A DNA stretch of 64,000 nt, taken from positions 62,001-126,000 of the forward strand of contig CAWCEZ010000011.1 in the NCBI GenBank assembly GCA_963794745.1, read 5' to 3'. Below are positions 43,763-52,179 of the stretch, in pieces (within the stretch, counting starts at the first letter, position 1; each line of letters opens with the position of its first letter). The stretch comes from Fen-671 sp963794745 (lineage in GTDB: Bacteria > Actinomycetota > Acidimicrobiia > Acidimicrobiales > Palsa-688). A program made the translations under genes and the position numbers. The notes under the pieces were generated by a model. It was not told where the DNA came from. It saw only the letters and a list, made by a program, of their open reading frames with translations, and ran no database searches.

Positions 43763-44935
43763 ATGACGGAAAGAACCAGTTCGCCGCAGGAAAATGGGCA
43801 TGCGCGGCTGATAGACGTAGCCGCCAAGGCGGGCGTTTCCATCGGTACGGCCTCGAAAGTGCTCAGCGGTCAGAAGGGCCTGCGCCCCGAGACGAGATCC
43901 AAAGTCATCGCTGCGGCCGAAGGGCTCGGGTTCGTGCCGAACAGCTTGGCCCGCAGCCTCTTGCGGGGACGGAGCTTCACGGTGGGCCTGATCGCCTCCG
44001 ACGTAGTCGGTCGTTTCAGCATCCCGGTCCTACTTGGCGTCGAGGACGCGCTCAGTGCGGGGCGCATCGCCGTTATCTTCTGCGACGGCCGGGGCGACCC
44101 GATCCGGGAGGACCACTACCTTCGCTCCCTGCTTGCGAGGCGAGTAGACGGGATAATCGTTGTCGGCGGCCAGACCGACCCCCGGCCCCAGATCGGGCAC
44201 GACCTGCCGGTCCCCGTCGTGTACGCCTGGACACCCTCGACGGGCCCACACGACTCCTCTGTCGTGCCGGACCACGAAGGAGGCGGCTACGCGGCCGTGC
44301 GCCACCTCCTTGGGATAGGGCGCCAACGCGTCGGGCACATCACCGGGCCTCAGCAGTTCCGCTCTGTTGAGCTCCGGGCGCAGGGCGCACTAAGGGCGCT
44401 CAGCGAAGACGGGCTGGAGCTGGCGCCACCAGGCGTGCTCTACGGCGCCTGGAGCGAGGCGTGGGGCCGACAGGCGGCCGCCATCCTCCAGCGGAACTGC
44501 CCCGACCTCGACGGTGTGTTTTGCGGCAACGACGAGATCGCCCGCGGGGTCGCTGACGGCTTCCGGGACCTCGGGAGGTTGGTCCCCAACGATGTCGCAA
44601 TCATCGGTTTCGACAATTGGGAGATCATGTCGGCGCACGCCCGGGTGCCGCTTTCGACCGTGGACATGGACCTGCACGAGGTGGGCCGCGTGGCAGCCGA
44701 GCGTTTGTTGGGGTCGATCAATGGCCGGAGCGCTCATGGGCTCGAGTACCTACCCTGCAAGCTGCTGGCGCGGGAATCGACCGGGGTCCACACGCCCTCG
44801 GTGTACGCGAGCCGGCAGGCAACGTCCCAGCAGGCAACGTCCCGGCAGGCAACGTCCCAGCAGGCAACGTCCCAGCAGGCAACGTCCCAGCAGGCAACGT
44901 CGCAGCAGGCAACGTCGCAGCAGGCAACGTCCTAG
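43763..44935 (+). CDS. LacI-family transcriptional regulator with repeat tail
   Basis: 390 residues from ATG 43763. The DNA-binding head RLIDVAAKAGVSIGTASKVL is at residues 15-35, with the hinge helix NSLARSLLRGRSFTVGLIAS. The periplasmic-binding-like sensor domain follows (DGVFCGNDEIARGVADG, DVAIIGFDNWEIMS, LSTVDMDLHEVGRVAAERLL). After the normal end (about residue 350) there are eight QATS(Q/R) pentapeptides from a 15-bp minisatellite; the stop TAG is the mutated third-last CAG position of the eighth unit. It is divergent from the sugar operon and presumably represses it through the palindrome at 43679. Confidence 0.93.
   Translation: MTERTSSPQENGHARLIDVAAKAGVSIGTASKVLSGQKGLRPETRSKVIAAAEGLGFVPNSLARSLLRGRSFTVGLIASDVVGRFSIPVLLGVEDALSAGRIAVIFCDGRGDPIREDHYLRSLLARRVDGIIVVGGQTDPRPQIGHDLPVPVVYAWTPSTGPHDSSVVPDHEGGGYAAVRHLLGIGRQRVGHITGPQQFRSVELRAQGALRALSEDGLELAPPGVLYGAWSEAWGRQAAAILQRNCPDLDGVFCGNDEIARGVADGFRDLGRLVPNDVAIIGFDNWEIMSAHARVPLSTVDMDLHEVGRVAAERLLGSINGRSAHGLEYLPCKLLARESTGVHTPSVYASRQATSQQATSRQATSQQATSQQATSQQATSQQATSQQATS
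44816..44935 (+). repeat. 15-bp coding minisatellite at the 3' end of the lacI-type gene (eight units)
   Basis: Eight head-to-tail 15-bp units (caggcaacgtcccag with one or two substitutions) fill 44816-44935 exactly. The last codon of the last unit is TAG instead of CAG/CGG and is the stop codon of the gene. The units are nearly identical, so the array is recent and probably length-variable. Confidence 0.92.
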
Positions 44936-44994
44936 GTGGTTATCATTAGGCCCGTTCAGGCCTGATGGCACGCCTGCTGGAAGGAGCCGGGCAA

Positions 44995-45396
44995 ATGTTG
45001 AAGGGGTTCAAAGAGTTCATAATGCGGGGCAACGTAGTTGACCTCGCCATTGCAGTCGTGATCGGCACTGCGTTCACGGCGCTCGTGAAGGCGTTCGTCG
45101 CCGACATCCTGACGCCCGTCGTTGCCGCCATCTTCGGCCAACCAGACTTTGGCGGCCTCACCCTGACCATTAACCACAGCCACTTCCTCTACGGGGACCT
45201 CATCAACGAAGCGATCACCTTCGTCTCCGTGGCGGCGGCCATTTACTTCTTCGTGGTTGTCCCGCTAAACAAGATCGCCGAGCGACGCGCCAGAGGCCAA
45301 GCGGCGCCGGCCGACGAAGTCCCCCCGGATATCGCATTGCTCACTGAGATCCGCGACCTCCTCGCCAGCCGGGACGGCACCGCTCCGAAGGCCTGA
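44995..45396 (+). CDS. mscL: Large-conductance mechanosensitive channel
   Basis: 133 residues from ATG 44995, with AAGGAG 8 bases upstream (the frame is open 10 codons earlier, without support). It forms a pentameric inner-membrane channel that opens on hypo-osmotic shock. The sequence is typical: MLKGFKEFIMRGNVVDLAIAVVIGTAFTALV (first helix with pore-lining Gly), ILTPVVAAIFG, then the second helix FVSVAAAIYFFVVVPLNK and a charged C-terminal bundle. It is convergent with the amidohydrolase gene. Confidence 0.96.
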   Translation: MLKGFKEFIMRGNVVDLAIAVVIGTAFTALVKAFVADILTPVVAAIFGQPDFGGLTLTINHSHFLYGDLINEAITFVSVAAAIYFFVVVPLNKIAERRARGQAAPADEVPPDIALLTEIRDLLASRDGTAPKA

Positions 45397-45434
45397 ACGG
45401 CCGCGTCCGGAGCCTCGAAGGGCGCCCGCGAGAG

Positions 45435-46631
45435 TTACGCCGGGACCTTTACAGCCCGCCCTTCCTGGAGCACTGTCTTGGCTCCTCCCAGGGCGGCGAG
45501 GCCGTCCAACGGGTTGTCCTCCACGACGATGAGGTCGGCCCGAAAGCCCGTGCTTACCTGGCCGATCCGGCCCGCTGCTCCCATCAGGCGAGCCGGGTTC
45601 ACTGTCGCAGTCTGAAGGGCGGCCAGGCGCGATAAACCCGCCTGCTCCAGTGCCAGGAGCTCGACCACCGTCGCCGGCAGGCCGCCGACGTCGTCCGCAG
45701 GCGGGAGATCGGTCCCGCAGAGCAGAGGGACATGGGCAGCAATGGCGTTCTTGATGCTCTGAAGATGGCCGTCAGCGGCGGCGCGGGCGTTGATGATGGT
45801 CGCCTCAGCGAACCCATTGGCACGCATCCACGGCTCGCACCGGGTCACGACCAAGGTCGGTGTCAGGTAGGCGCCCTCGTGGGCCAGTAGCTCCGCAGTA
45901 CTGGTGTCGAGCTCGTAAGCATGTTCGAAGCAACGCACGCCGCTGCTCAAGGCCTGGCGGATGGCCGCGGACGCGCCCGAATGGGCTACGACGTAAGTAT
46001 CGTGCTGCCGGGCGGCCCTGACTGCGCCGGCAAGTTCCCCGTCGGTCATCTCGGAGCGGGACAGGTCCTCGCCTTCGCGCGCCAAACCGCCATTGATGAA
46101 GATCTTGACGTGGTCTGCACCGGCTTCCAGCTCCTCGTTGGCCGCCAGGTAAAACCCCTCCTCACCTTCTGCTGTTACGCACGCCGCTCCGGCACCGTGG
46201 CCGTTCGGGGTCGTGATCGCCCGGCCGGCCCCGATAAGGCGGGGTGCTTCGGCCCAACCCCGCTCCTTGGCCTCCCTCAACCACAGGTCGGCCCGGTTTT
46301 GTTCGTGGACGCAGCGCAGCGTTGTGATGCCCGCAGCCAGTGCCTCCCGCGCCCGCTTGGCCGCTCGCAGCACCGTGGCCGCCGGGCTCTCGGACTCGTC
46401 GGTCGCTGACATGGGGAAAACGATCGACAGGTGCGTATGGCAGGACACGAGCCCGGGCAGCACGAAGCGGCCTCCGGCGTCGATGACGTTGCCCTGCCCT
46501 GGCGGCATCGTGGTCGAGATGGCCCCGATGGCCCCGTCCACGACCTCGATATTGCGATTGCTCAGCACGGTGCCGTTGGTCACGTCGACCACATGGGCGT
46601 TGCTCAGCCATCCTGTTTGCTTGTCCGACAT
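45435..46631 (-). CDS. Imidazolonepropionase-like amidohydrolase
   Basis: 398 residues from ATG 46631 (a TTG nine codons further up is possible). A metal-dependent hydrolase with a TIM barrel: metal ligands HTH in LVSCHTHLS, Lys in DHVKIFINGG, His in YVVAHSGAS, His in CFEHAYEL, Asp in LCGTDLPP. The N- and C-terminal parts form the small beta domain (IDAGGRFVLPGLV, GFRADLIVVEDNPL). This group includes prolidase-like, Xaa-Arg and organophosphate-hydrolysing enzymes; the substrate is unknown. No signal peptide. It is divergent from the TIGR04076 gene. Confidence 0.9.
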   Translation of the reverse strand: MSDKQTGWLSNAHVVDVTNGTVLSNRNIEVVDGAIGAISTTMPPGQGNVIDAGGRFVLPGLVSCHTHLSIVFPMSATDESESPAATVLRAAKRAREALAAGITTLRCVHEQNRADLWLREAKERGWAEAPRLIGAGRAITTPNGHGAGAACVTAEGEEGFYLAANEELEAGADHVKIFINGGLAREGEDLSRSEMTDGELAGAVRAARQHDTYVVAHSGASAAIRQALSSGVRCFEHAYELDTSTAELLAHEGAYLTPTLVVTRCEPWMRANGFAEATIINARAAADGHLQSIKNAIAAHVPLLCGTDLPPADDVGGLPATVVELLALEQAGLSRLAALQTATVNPARLMGAAGRIGQVSTGFRADLIVVEDNPLDGLAALGGAKTVLQEGRAVKVPA

Positions 46632-46778
46632 GGGCACCACAATGCCAAGGTTCCCCAACCTCCCACCAGCGCCGGGGCCGTACGCCCAGCCAGAGCCTGC
46701 TGCGGTAGCGACGAGATGCCCCCGGCACAGTCGCTCGCCGACTAGACCTGTTCCTTCAGCCGGGGAGGTGCTGGGGTC

Positions 46779-47084
46779 GTGGAACTGTGGGACCTTCGGG
46801 TCACCGTGGAGTCAATCGAGGGCAGGTCGGTTTGCGGGCTGTCGGTGGGCGACTACTTCGAGCTCACCCGCTCAAGCCATCTGACGCTCCCGTCTGGGCA
46901 CCATTTCTGCATATTTGCCCTGGCGGCAGTGCTGCCCCTGCTACCGGCCAAGCAGCGCGCCCTCGCGCCGGACGATTGGCTGGAGAACGAAACGTTGGTG
47001 TGTTGCCCGGACCCGGGCGAAAGACTAGTAATGTGCATCGAGCGCATCGGGCTCGTCCATTTGGACGCCCGGGAGCTGACGTGA
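46779..47084 (+). CDS. TIGR04076-family small protein
   Basis: 101 residues. The layout ELWDLRVTVESIEGRS, CGLSVGDYFEL, LPSGHHFCIFALAAVLPLLPAKQR, then WLENETLVCCPDPGERLVM matches the short uncharacterised family TIGR04076, with conserved Cys residues at CG and CCPDP. Function unknown; the Cys pattern may bind metal. Its stop overlaps the start of the next gene (GTGA), so the two are translated together. Confidence 0.8.
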   Translation: MELWDLRVTVESIEGRSVCGLSVGDYFELTRSSHLTLPSGHHFCIFALAAVLPLLPAKQRALAPDDWLENETLVCCPDPGERLVMCIERIGLVHLDARELT

Positions 47085-48100
47085 CGGGTACGAACCCGCG
47101 CTTCGGGCTCGGCTTCCAAGCAGACAAGAGAGCCTCGGACTACGAACGTCTGGCGGCGGCCGCCGAACACTACCGCTTCGACGTGGTCAGCGTTTTCCAG
47201 GATCTTCTACTTCCAGCATCCTTTGCCCGCCCTGCTGGCGATGGCCCGTGCCACGTCTTCGGTTTCGATCGGCCCCGCTTGCTTGAACCCGTTCGTTGTC
47301 CACCCTGTCGAGATCGCCGCACAGGTCGCCGCGCTCGACGTTGCCAGCCAGGGCCGAGCGTTCCTGGGGCTCGCCCGCGGCAGCTGGTTGGGAGCCCTTG
47401 GCATCGACCAGAGCAACGCTGTCCAGGCCGTCGCGGAGGCTGCCGCCGTCGTGGCGGCACTGCTCAAGGGGGACCGGGCGGGGGTGCCCGGGCAACGCTT
47501 CTTCCTCCCACCGGGGGCGGCGCTGCGCCAGCGCCCGTTGCGGGGGTCGGTCCCGCTCCTCATCGGTACCTGGGGCCTCGGCTGGCCGCCGTCGCGGGGG
47601 CCATAGCCGACGAGATAAAGATCGGCGGGTCAGCTAACCCCGACATGGTGCCATTGATGCGGGCCTGGAGTACCAGGCAGGGACCGGGGCAAGGCACACG
47701 CACCCCGGTGGGCATCGTCGTCGGTGCGGTAACCGTCGTCGACGAAGACGCCCGCTTGGCCCGCGCTCGGGCTCGGCGCGAAGTGGCCCTCTACCTCGAT
47801 GTCGTCGGGCGTCTTGACCCGACCGTGGAGATCCCCGCCGAAGTGTTGGCGAATTTGAGCACAGCGCTGCGCGAGGGCGGCCAGGACGCCGCGGCCAGAG
47901 CCGTGCCCGATGAGCTCCTCGACCGTTTCGCATTTGCAGGCGCGCCCGACGTCGTTGCCGAGCACGCGATCGCAGTCCTCGAGGCCGGCGCCGACCGGGT
48001 CGAGTTCGGCACCCCGCACGGGCTCACCGACGACCATGGGGTAGAACTCCTCGGCGCCCGGGTGCTACCAGCCGTGCGTGAGCACTTCCTCAGCCGCTAG
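47081..48100 (+). CDS. LLM-class F420-dependent oxidoreductase (two compensating frameshifts)
   Basis: About 340 residues when repaired, from GTG 47081. A luciferase-like TIM barrel: GLGFQADKRASDYERLAAAAE, YRFDVVSVFQDLYFQHP, LNPFVVHPVEIAAQVAALD, GRAFLGLARGSWL, then ADEIKIGGSANPDMVP and AGADRVEFGTPHGL. Such enzymes use reduced F420 or FMN, as in methylenetetrahydromethanopterin reductase relatives. The middle third is in another frame: one extra C near 47206 and one missing base at about 47575. Because the two cancel, the ends share a frame. The pattern is that of sequencing indels. It pairs with the TIGR04076 protein. Confidence 0.85.
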   Translation: MTGTNPRFGLGFQADKRASDYERLAAAAEHYRFDVVSVFQDLLLPASFARPAGDGPCHVFGFDRPRLLEPVRCPPCRDRRTGRRARRCQPGPSVPGARPRQLVGSPWHRPEQRCPGRRGGCRRRGGTAQGGPGGGARATLLPPTGGGAAPAPVAGVGPAPHRYLGPRLAAVAGAIADEIKIGGSANPDMVPLMRAWSTRQGPGQGTRTPVGIVVGAVTVVDEDARLARARARREVALYLDVVGRLDPTVEIPAEVLANLSTALREGGQDAAARAVPDELLDRFAFAGAPDVVAEHAIAVLEAGADRVEFGTPHGLTDDHGVELLGARVLPAVREHFLSR

Positions 48101-48138
48101 CCCAGCATGCCTGTGGTCAGCGCCCTTGCCACGACGTC

Positions 48139-49147
48139 CTATTGAGCGGTGGGCACGCGTGGTTTGGTGAGAAGGCAGAGCGACTCCCAGCCGGGCTCGA
48201 CTTCGACGGGCGGCGGGGCCTCGGTGCGGCAACGGTCCACGGCGTCGGGGCAACGCGGGTGGAAGCGGCAACCCGACGGCGGGCGCGCCGGGTTGGGCAC
48301 GTCACCGGCGAGCTCAGAGGCAAGGGCTGAGCGCGTGCCTGGTACAGGGACGGCGGCAATGAGGGCGCGCGTGTAGGGGTGCGCCGGGGCCTGCCAGATC
48401 GGCTCGGTAGGCCCCGCTTCGACGATCCGGCCTAGGTACATGACCACCGTGCGGTGGGCGATCTTGCGCACGACTGAAAGGTCGTGCGAGATGAATAGCA
48501 TCCCGAGGTCAGAGCCGGCGACGATCCCCGCCAGCAAGTTGGCGATCTGAGCTTGCGCAGACGCGTCCAACGAACTGATCGGTTCGTCGGCCACTATGCA
48601 GTCGGGCTCGGTGGCGAGCACGCGTGCGATCGCTATGCGCTGGCACTGGCCGCCAGAAAATTCATGTGGGTACCGGTGGGCGATATTGGCAGACAAACCG
48701 ACCCGCTCGAGCAGGACGGCCACCCGCCGTTGTGCCTCGGGGTCGTCAAGCTTTGCCCCCGTGCCCAGGCGGATCGCGTCGGCGATCTGGCGGCCTATGC
48801 GGCGCCTCGGGTTGAGCGAAGCGTACGGATCCTGGAACACCATCTGGAGCGACCGGAGGCGGGCAGGCCGGGTAGCTCTGCCCATGGCCTCGACCACCTC
48901 ACCGCGATAGCGGACCTGGCCTGCGGTGGGCGCAACGAGGCCGACCGCGGCCCGCCCGAGCGTGGATTTACCGCACCCTGACTCCCCGACAAGCCCGACG
49001 ATCTCCCCCGCCGCCACCGTGATGCTGGCCCCGATCACCGCGCGGTACCGGTGCGTGGCCACGACGCGGGTAGGCGACGTCGACGTCTTGGACTACCAAC
49101 AACGGCGCGGCTTTGCTCGGCGCGGCCCCGTCCGGCACGACGCTCAT
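48139..49147 (-). CDS. oppF: Peptide ABC transporter ATPase, OppF/DppF type (frameshifted near 49066)
   Basis: About 336 residues when repaired. Walker A GLVGESGCGKSTLG, Q-loop VFQDPYASLNPRRRIGRQ, signature FSGGQCQRIAIARVLA, Walker B CIVADEPISSLD, switch His SHDLSVV, and the C-terminal Opp/Dpp motif PSGCRFHPRCPDAVDRC that holds an iron-sulfur cluster in some members. ATG 49147 overlaps the oppD stop, but its frame (LLVVQDVDVAYPRRGH) breaks near 49066 before the main frame RYRAVIGASITV. One indel joins them. Energises import with OppD. Confidence 0.9.
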
Positions 49148-50151
49148 ATCTCGGCTACCTGCGCCAGGTCCGGCTCGTGCCCACGGAGCGGGTCAATATC
49201 GCAGGCCAGCCAACGCCCGTCCTCGACCCGCCGCAGGGTTGGGACCACAAGGCGGCAACTTTCTTCGGCCCAATCGCAGCGGGGATGGAAGGCACAACCA
49301 GCCGGCATGGTGTCCAGGCTCGGCGGGGAACCCTGGATGGGCACCATCGGCGACCCGGCTTGCGAAGCGCTCGGCAGCGACCGCATCAGGCCATCGGTAT
49401 AGGGGTGGCGAGGCTGGCCGAGCACCGAGGACGTGGCGCCGTACTCAGCCACCTTGCCGCCGTACAGGACGCAGATGCGGTCCGAAACAGTCGACATGAC
49501 GCCGAGGTCGTGGGTGATGATCATCACCGAGACCCCGCGTTCGCGACGGAGCTGGTCCAAGAGGCGCAGGATCCCGGCCTGTACTGTCACATCGAGCGCG
49601 GTCGTCGGCTCGTCGGCCACCAGTAGCCGCGGCTCGCACGCCAGCGCCATGGCAATTGCGATGCGTTGGCGCATACCGCCCGAGAACTCGTGCGGGTGGG
49701 CCAAGAGCGCCGATTCAGGGTCGGGGATCCGCACCGCACCCAGCATCTCGATGGCGCGCCGGCGAGCTTGCTCCTTCGAAAAACCAAGATGGGCTATGAC
49801 GTGTTCGGTCATCTGCACGTCGATACGAAGTAGCGGGTGCAAGGAGGTTGCCGGGTCCTGGGAGACGAGCGCGACCTGCGCGCCCCTCACTGCGCGCAGT
49901 TGCTTGCGGCTGAGCCCGAGCAGCTCGCGACCCTGGAAACGCACGCTTCCCGAGGTGCGTGCCCCGATGGGCAGCAGCCCGAGAAGTGAAAGCGCAGTAA
50001 TGGTTTTGCCAGACCCGCTTTCGCCGGCGACGCCAAGGATCTCGCCCTCTCCGATGGAGAACGAGACGCCGTCTACGGCCCTGCGCATACCGCGGGCGGT
50101 GCGCAGCGCCACGGTGAGGTTGTCGACCTCCAGGACGGGTGCCTCGCTCAT
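49144..50151 (-). CDS. oppD: Peptide ABC transporter ATPase, OppD/DppD type
   Basis: 335 residues. Walker A GVAGESGSGKTITALSLLGL, Q-loop LVSQDPATSLHPLLRIDVQ, signature FSGGMRQRIAIAMALACEP, Walker B LLVADEPTTALDVTVQ, switch THDLGVM, and the C-terminal MPAGCAFHPRCDWAEESC with the four-Cys cluster motif. Intact. It overlaps oppC upstream and oppF downstream by ATGA junctions, so the subunits are translationally coupled. Confidence 0.95.
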   Translation of the reverse strand: MSEAPVLEVDNLTVALRTARGMRRAVDGVSFSIGEGEILGVAGESGSGKTITALSLLGLLPIGARTSGSVRFQGRELLGLSRKQLRAVRGAQVALVSQDPATSLHPLLRIDVQMTEHVIAHLGFSKEQARRRAIEMLGAVRIPDPESALLAHPHEFSGGMRQRIAIAMALACEPRLLVADEPTTALDVTVQAGILRLLDQLRRERGVSVMIITHDLGVMSTVSDRICVLYGGKVAEYGATSSVLGQPRHPYTDGLMRSLPSASQAGSPMVPIQGSPPSLDTMPAGCAFHPRCDWAEESCRLVVPTLRRVEDGRWLACDIDPLRGHEPDLAQVAEI

Positions 50152-51068
50152 TTGCGGATCATCCGGGCGGTCCGCGGGTCAAGCATGTCGCGCAGGGCAT
50201 CGCCGATGAAATTAAAGGCGAGGACCACGGTCAAAATGGCGAGCCCCGGGAACAGGCCGAGCCACCAGAGGTTGAAGTTCTGCACGCCCTCGGACACCAT
50301 GGCCCCCCATTCAGCCGTGGGAGGCTTGGCACCGAGGCCGAGGTATGAAAGGCCCGAGAGCAACAGCACGGCGTTGCCCACGTCGAGGGCGGCAAGCACG
50401 AATATCGGCCCGGCGATGTTCGGCCTGAGCTCCACCCAGATGGTGCGCCAAGAAGAACTGCCCAGGAGGCGGGCCGAAGTCACGTACTCCGAGTTGCGCG
50501 CCGACAGCACCAGTGCTCTTGTGAGGCGGGCGTACGACGGCCACGACACGACTATGACGGCGAGGACGGCGTTGGTGAGCGAGGCGCCCAAGGCAGCTGC
50601 GACTGCCAAGGCCAAGATGATCCCCGGGAAAGCGAAAACGAGGTCGGCTACGCGCATGATCACGGCGTCGACGGCGCGGCCGAAAAAGCCTGCCACGGCG
50701 CCGAGAGCCGAGCCGATCGTCATGGCTATGAGGACCAGGAGAACAGCCAAGGGCATGGACAGGCGCGCCCCGTACAGGACCCGGGAGAACACGTCGCGGC
50801 CGAGCTCGTCCGTCCCGAACAGGTAGAGGTGTGACGGTGCCGCCCCGAGCGGGGCGAACTGGTTGTCGGGTGTGAAAGGCGCCAGCTCGGGGGCGAAAAT
50901 GGCCACCAGCACCCAAGCCACGATCGTGGCCATGCCGATAACTGCGAGCGGCTGACGCCAGGGCGGTCGCAGGGCGGCCCGGTCCTTGCGTGTGAGGCCG
51001 TCCTGGCTCGGCCCGGCGCCAGCCGCCGGCTGGCCCGGACCGGGGACCAGAGCGCCTGAGCTGATCAT
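50148..51068 (-). CDS. oppC: Peptide ABC transporter permease, OppC/DppC type
   Basis: 306 residues. A Pro/Gly-rich N-terminus precedes the OppC N-terminal helix (VIGMATIVAWVLVAIFAPELA), then HLYLFGTDELGRDVFSRVLYGARLSM, the hallmark of DppC/OppC, and the EAA loop RNSEYVTSARLLGSSSWRTI, with LLLSGLSYLGLGAKPPTAEWG near the end. Six helices; pore subunit with OppB. ATGA overlaps at both ends. Confidence 0.95.
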   Translation of the reverse strand: MISSGALVPGPGQPAAGAGPSQDGLTRKDRAALRPPWRQPLAVIGMATIVAWVLVAIFAPELAPFTPDNQFAPLGAAPSHLYLFGTDELGRDVFSRVLYGARLSMPLAVLLVLIAMTIGSALGAVAGFFGRAVDAVIMRVADLVFAFPGIILALAVAAALGASLTNAVLAVIVVSWPSYARLTRALVLSARNSEYVTSARLLGSSSWRTIWVELRPNIAGPIFVLAALDVGNAVLLLSGLSYLGLGAKPPTAEWGAMVSEGVQNFNLWWLGLFPGLAILTVVLAFNFIGDALRDMLDPRTARMIRK

Positions 51069-52142
51069 CGCAGCTCGATCCGGGGGTCGAGGATGCTGTA
51101 GAGCAGGTCTACGAGCAGGTTGATCACGATGTAGACAATGGCCACGATGATGCTCACGCCCGTGATGGCGGGAAGGTCGAGGTTCGTGGCACTTTGATAG
51201 GCATATTGGCCGATCCCGGGCCAGTCAAATATGTTCTCGACAAGCACCGTGCCTGAGAGCAGGTTCCCGAAGGCGAGGCCGGCGACCGTAGCGATGGAGA
51301 GCAAGGCCGGCCGCATTACGTGGCGGCGGATGACGGTCCACTCCGAGAGCCCTTTGGCCCGCGCCGCCCGGACGTAGTCGTTGTTTATGACTTCGAGCAC
51401 CGAGGCACGAGTGAAGCGCAGCACGGTGCCTACCGTGAACAAGCCGAGCACCGCTGCCGGGCATGACCAGGTGATCGAGGGCATTGAAGAAGAGCGAAAA
51501 CTGCCCGTGCAGAAGAGAGTCGACGGTGTAGAACCCGGTTATGGTCCCGGGTGGGCTGAGACCCGGGCTGAGCCGCCCCCCGTTGGGGAGCCAGCCGAGG
51601 CGGTAGTAAAAAAGGTAGAACACGAACAGCGCCACCCAGAACGTCGGCATCGAAACCCCGAGCAGGCTGACCACGCGAAGGCCACCGTCGATCGGGCGGC
51701 CCCGGCGGACGGCGGCCAGGACGCCGAAGCCGACACCGAGCACGGTGGAGATGACGATGGCGAAAAGAGCCAGTTCCATCGTGGCCGGGAAGTACTGGCT
51801 GAGGTCGGTAGCCACGGGGCGATGGCTCTGCTCGGACATGCCCAGGTTGAGGTGGACCAGCTTCCACAGGTAGATGAGGTACTGCACCGGCACCGGCTTG
51901 TCCAGGCCGTACTCGTGGTAGAAGGCTTTCACGATCGCCGGGTCCCCGAGCGCCGTCTGGCTCAGGTTGGCCGCGGCCGGGTCACCCGGGACAAGGTGGG
52001 TGAGGATGAAGGCAACCAGGGTGATCCCGATCACCAGGACAACGCCGATCCCCAGCCGCCGGGCCAAGAACCGCCCGAGCCCGGCGGGTGTGGCCCGCCG
52101 GGCTCGGTGCCGGTTGATCTCAGTAACGGTGGGGGCGGCCAA
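51065..52142 (-). CDS. oppB: Peptide ABC transporter permease, OppB/DppB type (frameshifted near 51460)
   Basis: About 359 residues when repaired, from ATG 52142. The first half shows FLARRLGIGVVLVIGITLVAFIL, TLVPGDPA-like HLVPGDPAAANL, and FPATMELALFAIVISTVLGV; the second half VINNDYVRAARAKGLSEWTVI (EAA loop), LVENIFDWPGIGQYAYQS. The two are in different frames: a surplus G in the ccggc region near 51460 separates HLVMP from AAVLGLFTVGTVLRFTRAS. Otherwise complete. First permease of the opp operon. Confidence 0.9.
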
Positions 52143-52179
52143 CTAAGGCCGTAGCCCTTCGGCGGTCACCAGGCCGCAA

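Noticed and set aside
44816..44935. Regular repeat that could suggest a CRISPR array
   Set aside because: The units are contiguous 15-mers without spacers and are read in frame as the C-terminus of a regulator.
47200..47580. Programmed frameshifting in the LLM oxidoreductase (two compensating shifts)
   Set aside because: There is no slippery heptamer or pseudoknot, and many other genes in the window have similar single-base errors.
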